In this document: positions 1 through 9,644 of the stretch, piece after piece
Position numbering within the stretch: the first letter of the stretch is position 1
Layout of the letters: each line of letters begins with the position of its first letter
Source of the DNA: Saccharibacillus sp. JS10
GTDB lineage: Bacteria > Bacillota > Bacilli > Paenibacillales > Paenibacillaceae
Reading direction: 5' to 3'
Assembly (NCBI RefSeq): GCF_024436065.1
Contig: NZ_JANFNS010000002.1
Location: forward strand, 62,001 to 126,000
DNA length: 64,000 nt
Position numbers and translations under genes: made by a program
The notes under the pieces: model-generated
Told to the model about the DNA's origin: nothing
The model's database searches: none
The model's input: only the letters and a program-made list of their open reading frames with translations

Positions 1-521
1 TACATCAAAACTAGCGGACTCAATAGGAGTCAAAGTCTCTCCGTCTTTTTTGACTAAAGAGACGGTGACCGTGATTGATTTTTGATGATCTAGATCTACA
101 TCGATCGATCTTCGTTGAAACTCGTCGAATACTCCGGTTGTTTTGGTGAACGTATTGGTTTCGAATAATTTTCCGTCTGGAGTTTTTATAATCACATGAA
201 AGATTTGATCTGGAATCTGTTTAATCGGATCAGTATGGTATTTTTGTTTGTTATACGAGAGTCCAAACTGAACCTTTTTAGATCGCGTTAGATAGTAGAC
301 AGGCGTGATCTTCACATCGGGATTGGACAAAGTCTGATGATCTTCAGTAAGTTGTATCACTTCTTCTTGCGAGTAAGGGCTGTCCCATTGTAATTATTTA
401 CTCCGTTGCTAGCCACTACAGTGTTAGCCATATCTAAAGCAGAAGAACGTGTAGTATGACTCCATCGAGGAGCTTGATAACCTGTTGAAGAATTGTAAGT
501 CCAGCCTAAAGTGATTCTGCT
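1..521 (-). pseudogene. Broken coding fragment, unknown family, runs off left edge
   Basis: Read on the minus strand, 521..357 is open and encodes a Trp/Tyr/Asn-rich segment (beginning SRITLGWTYNSSTGY) that ends at a TGA at 359..357. A second frame, open from 393 to the window edge, continues with a plausible beta-rich segment (EEVIQLTEDHQTLSNPDVK and on). The two frames overlap by about 37 nt. Neither has a convincing start with a ribosome site; a GTG at 360 overlaps the TGA as GTGA, so translational coupling is an alternative to a frameshift. I do not recognise the family. The likeliest reading is one gene split by a frameshift at about 357-393 and cut by the window edge. Confidence 0.4.
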
Positions 522-658
522 TCACTTTTATAGACGCAAGCCAAAACCAAAAAGTAGTTTCATTCTTGCAATCAAGATTATTCAGCCACAATCGCCTCCA
601 ACAATGCTATCATTTGAATCATTAATAGGCTTGGCTCTTAACGATAGGAGTGAGTGGT

Positions 659-2809
659 TTGATGAAGGGGAATGTTAGGTTAGGTTCACGAATATTGTGG
701 ATTTATGTGCTTGCAGCGCTTGTCGGGGGACTGGCTGTGAGTTATGTGGTGTTGACTGCGCTGGATTCGCCGAAGTTCGAAAGTCGTGAAGGGATATTAG
801 ACTTGACGCAGGTTGAACTTGAGAAAAATCCTCAGAAGTTAACAGGGGAATGGGCATTCTACTGGCAACAGCTCCTTTCGCCTGAAGAACTTAAAAGTGA
901 TTTGCCGGAGACCGATCGGCATTGGATCAATGTTCCCGGTTCATGGTCAGGCGAAGAATGGGATGGAGAGCTTCTTCGCGGAACCGGATATGGAACATAT
1001 CGGCTGCTTGTAAAGCTGAGCGACAAAGATCAACAAGAGCGTCTTGCGCTGCGGATTCCGAGTATTTTTCATGCCTATAAGTTATGGGTGAACGGCGAAT
1101 TGTTGGCAGAGGTCGGTACGGTGGGAACAGATCAAGCAAGCATGACGCCGCATCTGTCAACGAAATTCGTATTTGTACAGCCGCGCAGTGACACGATCGA
1201 ACTGGTGATGCAAGTCTCGAATTTTCATCACCATCGAGGAGGAATCACCAAAAGCATCGATCTTGGCGGAAGCGACTTTCTGACGACCAAAACGAATCTG
1301 AATCTAGCGATGGATATGTTCATTACAGCAAGCTTGCTTGTCGTAGGTCTATATAATCTATTGCTCTTTGTGTTGAGACGCAAAGACCGGGCACCGCTAT
1401 ATTTTGGCATATTCACCGTGCTGCTTGGTATTCGTTCTTTGTTCAATGGAGAGCTGATTTTCAATCAGTGGGTGCCTCGGTTTCCTTGGGAAATGCAATT
1501 CAAGATCGAATATCTAATCCTTAGTCTCAGCGGAATGATCATCATGATGTACTTCGATAGTATCTTTCCTAACTACGTATCCAGATGGTTCCGCCGGAGT
1601 TCGCAAATCGTCACAAGTGTATGTTGCTTGATTATTTTGGTCACGCCTGCATTGATCTACACGCAATTGCTGCTTCCGATCGGTGTAGTCGTCGTTGCGC
1701 ATATGATCTATCTGATGATTGGATTGATTCGGTTAACTGCAAGGGGTCAAGATGGCACGTCGATCTTTTTATTGGCATCCGTGATTACTTTAGTGACTGT
1801 TGTGAACGACTTTTTATATTACAATGGCTTATCTTTGATCGAAAATGCGTCACCGCTCGGGCTACTCGTATTTACGATTGCGCAGATGATTTTGCTTTCT
1901 TCAAGATTTACGCGCACGGCGGCAAATGAAGAACGGATCGCAAGCGAACTGCAAGTCGTCAATGAAAAGCTGATCCAGATGAATATGAATTTGGAACAGA
2001 CCGTAGAGGAGCGTACGCAGGATCTATCGGCTGCGCATCATGATCTTCGCAATTCTTACGATCAGCTTCTTCATTCCGAGCAAGGACGCAAAAAGCTGCT
2101 GGCGTATATTACGCACGATTTACGGATGCCGCTTGCTAGTATGCTCGGGTATGTGGAAGCGGTGCAAGACAATGTGAAGCCAGAGCGCAACGAACGGTAC
2201 CTCAAATATATTCGGGAAAATACAATCCGTATCAATCGCATGATCGAAGAATTGTCTTTTTTATCGCATTTGGAAACGGGGCAAGTGTCTTATCGCCTGG
2301 AACAGGTGTCGGTGAAGAAGTTTTTACGCCATTTTTTTGAACAATATGAACTGGTCGTGCGGGATGCGGGACTGGATTTCGTTTTGGACATAGCAGATAC
2401 GCAGGATTACGGAGCAGGTTCGGCAATTGCCGCGATCGATACGCAAAGACTGGATCAAGCTTTATTTAACCTCATATCGAACGCGATGAAGTTCACGGCT
2501 AGAGGCGGAACTATACGGATGAGCTTGCAGATGGAGCAGAGGAATGAAGCCTACTTCGCGATCATCGGCATCGAAGATTCGGGAACAGGAATTCCGCCGG
2601 ACCAATTGGAACAAATCTTCAACCGTAATTACAGATATGATCAGCCGGGTATGGAAAAAGGCGTGCAAGGAAGCGGGCTAGGGCTTGCGATTTGCCGCGA
2701 GATCATACTGGGTCACGGAGGCAATGTTCGGGCGGAAAGCGATGGCAGCAGGGGCGCTACATTCTATGTGACGCTGCCTTGCATCAACGATGAAGGAAGG
2801 GATGCTTGA
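659..2809 (+). CDS. 7TMR-DISM sensor histidine kinase
   Basis: Membrane sensor kinase of a two-component pair, about 716 residues. It has an N-terminal anchor helix (about residues 10-32), an extracellular DISMED2-like beta domain (about 60-200), a seven-helix 7TMR-DISM block (about 215-420), a short coiled coil, then HisKA with the phospho-acceptor in HDLRMPL (His about 486), an N box in NLISNAMKFT (about 604) and a G2 box GSGLGL (about 671). The start is TTG 659, 8 nt after AGGAG (646-650); ATG 662 is the alternative, while GTG 650 overlaps the ribosome site. The response regulator gene follows immediately. 7TMR-DISM kinases sense extracellular, often carbohydrate-like, ligands; the ligand here is unknown. 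Confidence 0.9.
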   Translation: MMKGNVRLGSRILWIYVLAALVGGLAVSYVVLTALDSPKFESREGILDLTQVELEKNPQKLTGEWAFYWQQLLSPEELKSDLPETDRHWINVPGSWSGEEWDGELLRGTGYGTYRLLVKLSDKDQQERLALRIPSIFHAYKLWVNGELLAEVGTVGTDQASMTPHLSTKFVFVQPRSDTIELVMQVSNFHHHRGGITKSIDLGGSDFLTTKTNLNLAMDMFITASLLVVGLYNLLLFVLRRKDRAPLYFGIFTVLLGIRSLFNGELIFNQWVPRFPWEMQFKIEYLILSLSGMIIMMYFDSIFPNYVSRWFRRSSQIVTSVCCLIILVTPALIYTQLLLPIGVVVVAHMIYLMIGLIRLTARGQDGTSIFLLASVITLVTVVNDFLYYNGLSLIENASPLGLLVFTIAQMILLSSRFTRTAANEERIASELQVVNEKLIQMNMNLEQTVEERTQDLSAAHHDLRNSYDQLLHSEQGRKKLLAYITHDLRMPLASMLGYVEAVQDNVKPERNERYLKYIRENTIRINRMIEELSFLSHLETGQVSYRLEQVSVKKFLRHFFEQYELVVRDAGLDFVLDIADTQDYGAGSAIAAIDTQRLDQALFNLISNAMKFTARGGTIRMSLQMEQRNEAYFAIIGIEDSGTGIPPDQLEQIFNRNYRYDQPGMEKGVQGSGLGLAICREIILGHGGNVRAESDGSRGATFYVTLPCINDEGRDA

Positions 2810-2810
2810 G

Positions 2811-3506
2811 ATGGATGCGCACAAAATCATGATCGTCGATGATGATCCGCATATTTGCGAAATAGTCGAAGTGTATTGCGAAAAAGAAGGATTTACAACC
2901 GCCTACAGCCACCAAGGAGCCGAAGCGATCCAATTGCTGAAATCTTTTGAACCGGACTTGATCGTGCTCGACGTGTTGCTTGCGAATGAAAACGGGATCG
3001 ATTGGTGCAAGCAAGCCCGTCAGTTTACCGATGCGCCGATCGTGTTTTTGAGTAGCCAAGATGAGGACGAAATCAAGATTAGCGCGCTGACTTACGGCGG
3101 GGACGACTATGTCACGAAGCCTTTTAGCCCGGGTGTATTGATGGCGAAAATCAAAGCCCATCTGCGCCGTGTATCCAGCGGGAGAAAAGAACAGCTATTG
3201 GAATTGCCGGGCTTGACGCTAGATTATTACACGCAGTCCGTGAACATGGGCGACACTTCTGTTTTTTTATCGAAAAAAGAATTTAGCCTGCTGTCTTATA
3301 TGGCGCAAAACGTCAATCGCGTGATCGGAGTCGATACGTTGTTCCAGATTATTTGGGGCATGGAGAGTCTGGAAGATACGCGCACGGTCGCCGTTCATAT
3401 CAGCAACTTACGCAAAAAAATCGAGGTTGATCCGGCGCATCCCGAATTGATTGTGACGGTACGGGGAAGCGGATATATGCTCGTGATTGAAAATCAGTCT
3501 TCATAA
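2811..3506 (+). CDS. OmpR/PhoB-family response regulator
   Basis: DNA-binding partner of the upstream kinase, 231 residues. The receiver domain begins KIMIVDDDPHI and has the phospho-acceptor Asp at about 54 in LIVLDVLL and the switch Lys in VTKPF. A C-terminal winged helix (about 130-228) has the recognition segment DTRTVAVHISNLRKKIE. I chose ATG 2811 because the GGAAGG around 2794-2799 sits about 11 nt upstream; in-frame ATGs at 2790 and 2802 lie within the ribosome site or the kinase gene. It starts 1 nt after the kinase stop, so the pair is co-transcribed. OmpR-type regulators bind direct repeats of about 11-bp period, relevant to the modules at 23122, 27106 and 32757, but no link is proven. 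Confidence 0.92.
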   Translation: MDAHKIMIVDDDPHICEIVEVYCEKEGFTTAYSHQGAEAIQLLKSFEPDLIVLDVLLANENGIDWCKQARQFTDAPIVFLSSQDEDEIKISALTYGGDDYVTKPFSPGVLMAKIKAHLRRVSSGRKEQLLELPGLTLDYYTQSVNMGDTSVFLSKKEFSLLSYMAQNVNRVIGVDTLFQIIWGMESLEDTRTVAVHISNLRKKIEVDPAHPELIVTVRGSGYMLVIENQSS

Positions 3507-3514
3507 AGGAAATG

Positions 3515-3550
3515 GCGGTGTAGGGATAAGGATCTCTATACCGCTTTTTT
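3515..3550 (+). terminator. Intrinsic terminator after the two-component operon
   Basis: GCGGTGTAGGGAT pairs with ATCTCTATACCGC (G-U pairs allowed) around an AAGG loop, followed by six T. Confidence 0.9.
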
Positions 3551-3578
3551 GCGTCTGGTTTTTGCAGCATTGGGCTGG

Positions 3579-3760
3579 TTGTCAAGACTTAAAGGCTTAC
3601 TTAAAGTTTTCTTTGTAATCCGTAAAAGGCAGGTGTGGCGTGATACACTTCGTGCAGGAAAACGAATTTTGAATTCTCCTACTCCCCGCTTCGTCTCCCC
3701 CAAATTTCAAGTAAGCCTAGTTCGATAAAACAAGTGATCCGAACCGGGTCACTTGTTTTG
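3579..3760 (+). ncRNA. Possible small RNA ending in a 14-bp hairpin
   Basis: No gene is seen between 3551 and 3940. A -35-like TTGTCA (3579-3584) and -10-like TAAAGT (3602-3607) are 17 nt apart, and a 14-bp hairpin with one G-U pair follows at 3727-3759 (AAAACAAGTGATCC, GAACC loop, GGGTCACTTGTTTT). The hairpin has A and T ends and could terminate transcripts on either strand. With no coding sequence in between, a transcript of about 150 nt is possible. The promoter match is weak. Confidence 0.25.
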
Positions 3761-3868
3761 CGTCTAGGGCAATGTTTATGAAAAATGTTTCGTAGTCCGC
3801 TACGCAAGCTTCTATTTCGCTGATTAGTAGACGTAATTAAATATGTATTCCAAAATAAAAAATTCTGC

Positions 3869-3898
3869 TTGCTTGTCATTCTACTCTGCTTATATGAT
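3869..3898 (+). promoter_or_regulatory. Possible promoter of the first SLH gene
   Basis: TTGCTT (3869-3874), an 18-nt spacer and TATGAT (3893-3898) lie 43 nt before the GTG start of the SLH gene. The -35 is imperfect. Confidence 0.35.
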
Positions 3899-3940
3899 GG
3901 CGATAGACAACGGGTGTACACAAAAAGGAGAGGGTTATTA

Positions 3941-6900
3941 GTGAGAAAAAGTTTGTCTATTCGCGTTTTAATGATTTTTGCTTTATTGAGTCAATTGGCG
4001 TTGCCTTTTGCAAGTGCGGCTTCTGATGGACCGCCTTCGATCGACAATAATTCAAACTCGGCTTACGCTACATCGGCAACGACTGCGTCGGTTTCAACTA
4101 AAGTCAGCGCTAACGGAGCGACGACAAACGTGAAGTTCAAGTATGGTTTGACGAACAGCTATGGCAATGAAAAGGTAGCCGATGTAATCGTACCTTCAGG
4201 TTCGAGTTCCGTACCCGTATCGGCTACGTTGACAGGTTTGCGACCAGGTTCCACCTACTACGTTTCGGCGGTAGCCGAAAATTCGTTCGGACCAACTAGC
4301 TCTACCGAAATGACCTTACTTACCTTTCCAGCCGCTGATCCTACAATCAATCCAACCACGGCAAGTTTCGATAAAAATCCTGCTCAACAGTCTGACGTTT
4401 CCACAACGTTAACGACAAACGGTTATACCCTTACCTCGGTTGAGTTTTCAGGTTCCCCTATTTCTACATCATTCTATACGCTTTCCGGTTCGACGTTAAC
4501 GATCAAAAAAGAATTTTTATCTGCTCAATCTACAGGTTCCACTGATTTGATCCTTAAATTCGATAGCGGTACGCAGCAGGAGTTCAAAATCACGGTTACA
4601 GATACGACTCCTCCAATTCCGCCGGCGCCTTCGACACCTATGCTATCAACTGCGGACGATACGGGTGCATCGGCATCTGACGGAATTACGATGCAAAAAC
4701 AACCTACTTTTGCAGGCACCGCCGCTGCAAATTCGACTGTTTATTTATTTGACGACCTGAACAGCGACGGAATATTCGATAACGGCGAAGGTTTAGGACA
4801 GGGTATAGCCACTTCTTCAGGAGATTGGGTCATCAAATCTTCGCTGCTGATCGATGGCGATCACAATATTAGAGCTGTAGCTTCAAATTCTCCAGGTCAA
4901 TACAGCGTTGCTTCTGGAGTGAAAGTTGTCACGATTGATACCGCGGATCTTGTGGTGAATAGCTTGGCTGTTCCGGCAAACGCAACCTATTCGGCTGGAG
5001 ATAATCTCGATTTCACTTTGAATTTAAGCCGAGCCGTTGATGTTAGCACGATAAACGGAACGCCTTATCTGAGCTTAGACATAGGCGGAAAAGTAGTAAA
5101 AGCTTATTATGTATCGGGAAACGGAACGGATGCTCTCACATTCCGATATACCGTTTTGAAAGGTGACCTTGATCTAAACGGGATTACAATCTATGCGCTA
5201 GTGTTAATTAATCCTCAGCAAATCCAGACTGTAGCCGGAAAAAAACTGGATACGACATTAAACAGCGTAGGCAGTACGGCAGGTATCCTAGTAGCCGATA
5301 ATACGAGAACGTTGAATGAATTCGAATTTGCGGGACTTACCTCTGCCGCGATTGGAGTCGTGAACGAAACAGAAAAAACGGTCAACGTTGTCGTTCCTTA
5401 TGGAACGGACGTGACCAAGCTAGTTCCTACAATCGTGTATGATGGGCAAAGTATCTCCCCGATTGACGGTATGGCTACAGATTTCAGCAGCCCGGTTGAC
5501 TATAACGTATATGCGGAAAGCGGCGCGAGCGCAACGTATACCGTGACGGTTACCGTGGCTCAAAGCCCATCCAAACAAGCGTTAGGTTTCCAATTCGTAG
5601 CTTTGTCTCCGATCGTGAATGGCGTCATCAACGAAGAGGATAAAACGATCACAGCAACCGTACCTTACGGAACCGATCTGACGGCGCTGGTTCCGGCTTT
5701 CTTGCATAGCGGCGCATCGGTATCGCCCGCAAACGGAACGCCGCAAAATTTCACAAGCCCGATCGACTATACCGTAACCGCATTGGATGGTTCGAAAGTC
5801 ATTTATACCGTCACGGTGAAGACTGAAGAACCTTCGAATAATGCTCTGCTTGAAGGGCTGCAGGTAAGCGCAGGTCAACTTGATCCTGAGTTTTCGCCTA
5901 ACGAAAAAAACTACAAGGCATCCGTTGATTATAAAATCTCTGAACTAAAAGTAACGCCACAAGTGCAGAATAGCGGAGCTACTGTGCGTGTAAACGATAT
6001 TCTCGTTACAGAAGCTTCGGGAGTTCCCGTTAAGTTGAATGTAGGCAGTAATAAGATCACCGTAAAAGTGTCTGCGCAAGACGAAGTTACGTTGGAGACC
6101 TATACATTGGATGTAACACGGGCGGAAGAACCTAAGCCGACCAATCCACCGACACCGACACCTGCACCAGGCGGTTCCGGCAACGGTTCATCGTTTATCC
6201 TAACGCCGGCGCCTCTAAATCCGACTGAACGTATCGAAGTCAATATCGATCTGGGCGGCAGCAACCGAGTCGTGACCAAAACGATTGTGGAACGTACAAA
6301 AACAGCCCAAGGCGCAATCGATTCGGTTACGTTGAGTCCGACTCAAGCCAAGGAAGCGGTTGATCAAGCAGCGGCGAGTGAAGAATCGACGGTGCGGATC
6401 ATATTGCCGGATGTTTTGGACGAAGTGATTCGAACCCATATGAAGTTGCCAGTGAGTTCGTTGCAAGAAATGGCGGCACGTAGCAAAAATCTGGAGATTG
6501 TAGCTCGCGATGTGCAGATTGCGATTCCATCCAATTCGCTTTCCGGAGTAAGTCAAGAGTTGTACTTTAACATAGTTGCGATCAAAGACGCAGACAAGCG
6601 TGCCGAAGCTTTACGCCGCGTAACCGGTGAAAATTTGGTTCGCGAAGCTTCAAGCCGTGCAGGACTAACTCCATCGTTAATCGGTAGACCGATAGAAATC
6701 GACACGAATCTCCAAAATCAAAAGGTAACTTTGAGAATGCCGATTCCAAGCGCAGAGTTGCCAAGCAATCCGATCCAGCAGCAAGCTTTTTTAAACTCGT
6801 TGGCGATTTATATCGAACATAGCGACCAAGATCGGGAACTGCTTCGTGGTAAAATCGTCAAATACGATGATGTGAAAGTAGGTCTTGAATTCGACGTCGA

Positions 6901-7576
6901 TAAGTTCAGTACGTTCACGATTTTGAGCTGGAAAGGCGGCAATTTGCAAGAGTTAATCAGTTCGATCGACGGTGGTGGAACTTCGAGTGAGAATCCTGCT
7001 TCCACAGAAGGAAACAGCGCGTACATTCAAGGCTATGCAGACGGAACATTCCGTCCAAATGCTTCTGTTACGCGCGCACAGCTCGCGGTCATGGTGGCTG
7101 CGTTGCTCGGGTATGACAAGACTGCATTTGTTGATAACAGTGGATTCTCAGATGTTGCTTATACGCACTGGGCGGCAGGAGCAATCGCTTATGTCAATCA
7201 AAGTGGTTATCTGATCGGCGATGCTCAAGGGAAATTCCGTCCGAATGCAGCCGTAACGCGTGCCGAGATGGCAGCGATTGCTAGCCGATTGAAAGGTCTG
7301 CAAAATGATGGCTCTACAAATGCGTCATTCTCGGATGTGCCATCCGGTCATTGGGCGTCTTCCGCGATCCAGTCTGCGCGTCAAGCTTCGCTGATTACCG
7401 GCTACGCAGACGGCATGTACCGTCCATCGCAAACGATGACTCGCGCCGAAGCGGTTACTGTGCTGAACCGCGTATTTGATCGCTCGCCGATCACTAGCAG
7501 CGTCAAATCTTCTTGGATAGACGTATCTCCTTCGTATTGGGCTTTTGGCAATATCGAAGCCGCTTCAAGTCAATAA
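3941..7576 (+). CDS. S-layer-homology surface protein with Ig/cadherin-like domains
   Basis: Secreted cell-surface protein of about 1211 residues. The start is GTG 3941 behind AAAGGAGAGGG (3924-3934); it gives a signal peptide (MRKSLSIRVLMIF... ending FASAAS), which upstream codons would spoil. An FN3-like domain (about 44-127) and Ig-like domains follow, then two related repeats with the signature PYGTD..LVP (about 460-627) and a cadherin-like domain (NALLEGLQVSAG, about 634-727). After a Pro-rich linker (about 730-750) comes a roughly 240-residue module shared with both large SLH proteins downstream. Three C-terminal SLH domains (about 1024-1211; TRAQL, TRAEM and TRAEA motifs) anchor such proteins to pyruvylated secondary cell-wall polymer. 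The ligand of the outer domains is not evident. Confidence 0.92.
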   Translation: MRKSLSIRVLMIFALLSQLALPFASAASDGPPSIDNNSNSAYATSATTASVSTKVSANGATTNVKFKYGLTNSYGNEKVADVIVPSGSSSVPVSATLTGLRPGSTYYVSAVAENSFGPTSSTEMTLLTFPAADPTINPTTASFDKNPAQQSDVSTTLTTNGYTLTSVEFSGSPISTSFYTLSGSTLTIKKEFLSAQSTGSTDLILKFDSGTQQEFKITVTDTTPPIPPAPSTPMLSTADDTGASASDGITMQKQPTFAGTAAANSTVYLFDDLNSDGIFDNGEGLGQGIATSSGDWVIKSSLLIDGDHNIRAVASNSPGQYSVASGVKVVTIDTADLVVNSLAVPANATYSAGDNLDFTLNLSRAVDVSTINGTPYLSLDIGGKVVKAYYVSGNGTDALTFRYTVLKGDLDLNGITIYALVLINPQQIQTVAGKKLDTTLNSVGSTAGILVADNTRTLNEFEFAGLTSAAIGVVNETEKTVNVVVPYGTDVTKLVPTIVYDGQSISPIDGMATDFSSPVDYNVYAESGASATYTVTVTVAQSPSKQALGFQFVALSPIVNGVINEEDKTITATVPYGTDLTALVPAFLHSGASVSPANGTPQNFTSPIDYTVTALDGSKVIYTVTVKTEEPSNNALLEGLQVSAGQLDPEFSPNEKNYKASVDYKISELKVTPQVQNSGATVRVNDILVTEASGVPVKLNVGSNKITVKVSAQDEVTLETYTLDVTRAEEPKPTNPPTPTPAPGGSGNGSSFILTPAPLNPTERIEVNIDLGGSNRVVTKTIVERTKTAQGAIDSVTLSPTQAKEAVDQAAASEESTVRIILPDVLDEVIRTHMKLPVSSLQEMAARSKNLEIVARDVQIAIPSNSLSGVSQELYFNIVAIKDADKRAEALRRVTGENLVREASSRAGLTPSLIGRPIEIDTNLQNQKVTLRMPIPSAELPSNPIQQQAFLNSLAIYIEHSDQDRELLRGKIVKYDDVKVGLEFDVDKFSTFTILSWKGGNLQELISSIDGGGTSSENPASTEGNSAYIQGYADGTFRPNASVTRAQLAVMVAALLGYDKTAFVDNSGFSDVAYTHWAAGAIAYVNQSGYLIGDAQGKFRPNAAVTRAEMAAIASRLKGLQNDGSTNASFSDVPSGHWASSAIQSARQASLITGYADGMYRPSQTMTRAEAVTVLNRVFDRSPITSSVKSSWIDVSPSYWAFGNIEAASSQ

Positions 7577-7596
7577 TCGATAATCTCTAATGATTT

Positions 7597-7629
7597 AAAA
7601 AGAGACGCAACCAATTGCGTCTCTTTTTT
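7597..7629 (+). terminator. Intrinsic terminator after the first SLH gene
   Basis: AAAAAGAGACGCAA and TTGCGTCTCTTTTTT form an A/T-ended hairpin. Confidence 0.92.
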
Positions 7630-7663
7630 CTATTAATCGCTGGTCGTTCCTGTGTAAAGCCGA

Positions 7664-7669
7664 TATAAT
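7664..7669 (+). promoter_or_regulatory. -10 box before the SF0329 gene
   Basis: A perfect TATAAT 54 nt upstream of the start. No good -35 is visible at the usual spacing. Confidence 0.35.
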
Positions 7670-7723
7670 GATTCTTTGTACAAGCACCTTTTAAATGGAT
7701 GGTATAGGAATAGGAGGACCCTT

Positions 7724-8290
7724 ATGTCCTGGAGTAAATTGCAACAACAATTGGAAAGTTTTCTAGCTCCGTCACTGAGTAGCCGAGTCGAATACCAGGC
7801 GACCAGCTACCGTTACCTACTTGATAAATCCGGCACTTGCCATATTTCTGTCGATAAAAAAAACATCCTCAATATGAGCGACAAAAACAATCCGATTCGA
7901 TGGTTCCAAAGCGAGATAGAGATCAAAAATGATCCCGAGCTGTATATCCCGGTCAAGTCGGAAGACATCGAAGCCGTTCGTAAAAGCGCCAAAGGCCCGA
8001 TCCCCGAAGACCGGCTTAAAATCATGGCGCGCAGTCGCAAAGCTTCCGAACATGCCAAAGAGATGATGAACGTGCAAGCGGCGCTCACCAAATCCAATTT
8101 TGCCAAAGACGCCAACAAGTTTTTGACGACGCCGATTGAAACGAGCATCGAAAGCTCCGATATTCTGTTGAACATTCTGGCTTTGATGGATCGCCGCGTA
8201 GGCAAAAAGCGGATTTTGAATATGTCCGAAGCGATGAAGCTCAAGCATCCGATTGTCCAATACTTTTACGAACTGCGCCGGGACGCATGA
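7724..8290 (+). CDS. SF0329 family protein
   Basis: Cytoplasmic protein of 188 residues of the SF0329 family, known from Bacillales and of unknown function. Characteristic segments are MSWSKLQQQLESFL at the start, SYRYL..SGTCHISVDKK (about 28-46), ILLNILALMDRRVGKKR and KHPIVQYFYELR at the end. ATG 7724 is preceded by AGGAGG (7713-7718), so the 16 upstream in-frame codons are excluded. No signal peptide or membrane helix is seen. It overlaps the CLC channel gene by 4 nt (ATGA), implying translational coupling and perhaps a related role in ion homeostasis; that role is inferred only from position. Confidence 0.85.
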   Translation: MSWSKLQQQLESFLAPSLSSRVEYQATSYRYLLDKSGTCHISVDKKNILNMSDKNNPIRWFQSEIEIKNDPELYIPVKSEDIEAVRKSAKGPIPEDRLKIMARSRKASEHAKEMMNVQAALTKSNFAKDANKFLTTPIETSIESSDILLNILALMDRRVGKKRILNMSEAMKLKHPIVQYFYELRRDA

Positions 8291-9624
8291 GTCGCTGGAT
8301 CCAAGCTTTGCAGCGAAGTAGTCATATCGCGTTGTGGAGTACGTTTGTTAAATGGATTATGCTCGGTGGAGCCGTCGGCGTGCTTGCAGGTACAGCATCC
8401 GCTTTTTTTCTTCATAGTCTGGATGCCGTAACCGATCTTCGCATGAAGCATGGCTGGCTTTTGTTTTTGTTGCCGCTCGGCGGAGCGTTGGTCAGTTATC
8501 TGTATCTCAAATTCGGTCGCAATAGTGCCAAAGGAAATAATCTAATCTTGGAGCAAATCGCGGACGGGCAAGAAAAAATCCCGCTTCGTATGGCTCCGCT
8601 TGTGCTATTCGGAACCTTGGTCACGCATTTATTCGGCGGTTCTGCCGGACGTGAAGGTACAGCGGTGCAGATGGGTGGAAGTCTCGCGGAATGGTTGGGT
8701 GAACGGATCAAAATCAATGCGGCTGATCGTAAAATATTGTTGATGTGCGGGATTAGCGGAGGATTTGGATCGATTTTCGGTACGCCGCTTGCAGGTACGA
8801 TCTTCGGATTGGAAGTACTCGCAATCGGATTGATTAGCCACCGAGCGTTACTGCCCTGTTTTACCGCAAGTTTCGTAGGAGATTTAATCGCGACTCGGTT
8901 CTGGGGAGCGCATCATATCCATTACACGATTGGCAATGTGCCGTCTGTTCAGATGTCCATTGTCCTGAAGGTCGTGATCGCTTCGATCTTATTTGGTCTA
9001 GTCAGCTTACTCTTTAGCGAACTGACTCATGCGCTTAAGCGCGGCTTTACCTTTTTGTTCAAAAATCCGATGCTGAAAAGCGCCGTCGGCGGTCTGATCA
9101 TTATTGCGCTTGTAGCCTTTACGGGAACGCGAGATTATCTGGGGCTGGGGCTTCCGTTGATTCAGCAGTCTTTTGAAGGCGAAGTATCGCCGTTTGCTTT
9201 TATCGGGAAATTATTGTTTACTTCGGTGACTCTAGGTGCAGGCTTTCAAGGCGGGGAAGTCACGCCACTGTTCGCGATCGGAGCTACGATGGGACATACA
9301 TTAGCAGGGTGGCTTGGCATATACGCTCCATTTTTGGCGGCGCTTGGATTTATTGCGGTATTTTGCGGAGCGACCAATACGCCGATCGCGTGCTTCGTCA
9401 TGGGAATCGAGTTATTCGGTTCGCAAGCGGCGGTATATCTGTTTATCGCGTGTATCGTCAGCTACCTGTTTTCGGGGCATAGCGGGATCTACACGTCTCA
9501 ACGGATCGGAGTTCCGAAAAGCCATCGTTGGAAGGTTCCGGAAGGAACGACTTTAGCGGCAGCCAAAAAGCTTCGACAACTTAACGAAGTGAAAAAGGAC
9601 GAGCAATCCGATCGGGACAACTGA
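8287..9624 (+). CDS. CLC-family voltage-gated chloride channel / antiporter
   Basis: Integral membrane chloride channel or Cl-/H+ antiporter, 445 residues with about 10-12 hydrophobic helices. CLC signatures are GSAGREGTAVQMGGSLAEW (about 118-136), the GSIFGTPLAGTIFGLEVL segment, and a late GGEVTPLFAIGATMG helix (about 320-334). The tail is short and hydrophilic with no CBS domains, as in bacterial CLCs. It starts inside the stop codon of the SF0329 gene and ends just before a bidirectional terminator. Transport direction cannot be told from sequence. Confidence 0.92.
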   Translation: MSRWIQALQRSSHIALWSTFVKWIMLGGAVGVLAGTASAFFLHSLDAVTDLRMKHGWLLFLLPLGGALVSYLYLKFGRNSAKGNNLILEQIADGQEKIPLRMAPLVLFGTLVTHLFGGSAGREGTAVQMGGSLAEWLGERIKINAADRKILLMCGISGGFGSIFGTPLAGTIFGLEVLAIGLISHRALLPCFTASFVGDLIATRFWGAHHIHYTIGNVPSVQMSIVLKVVIASILFGLVSLLFSELTHALKRGFTFLFKNPMLKSAVGGLIIIALVAFTGTRDYLGLGLPLIQQSFEGEVSPFAFIGKLLFTSVTLGAGFQGGEVTPLFAIGATMGHTLAGWLGIYAPFLAALGFIAVFCGATNTPIACFVMGIELFGSQAAVYLFIACIVSYLFSGHSGIYTSQRIGVPKSHRWKVPEGTTLAAAKKLRQLNEVKKDEQSDRDN

Positions 9625-9644
9625 TTGGAAATGCGGCGAGTATC

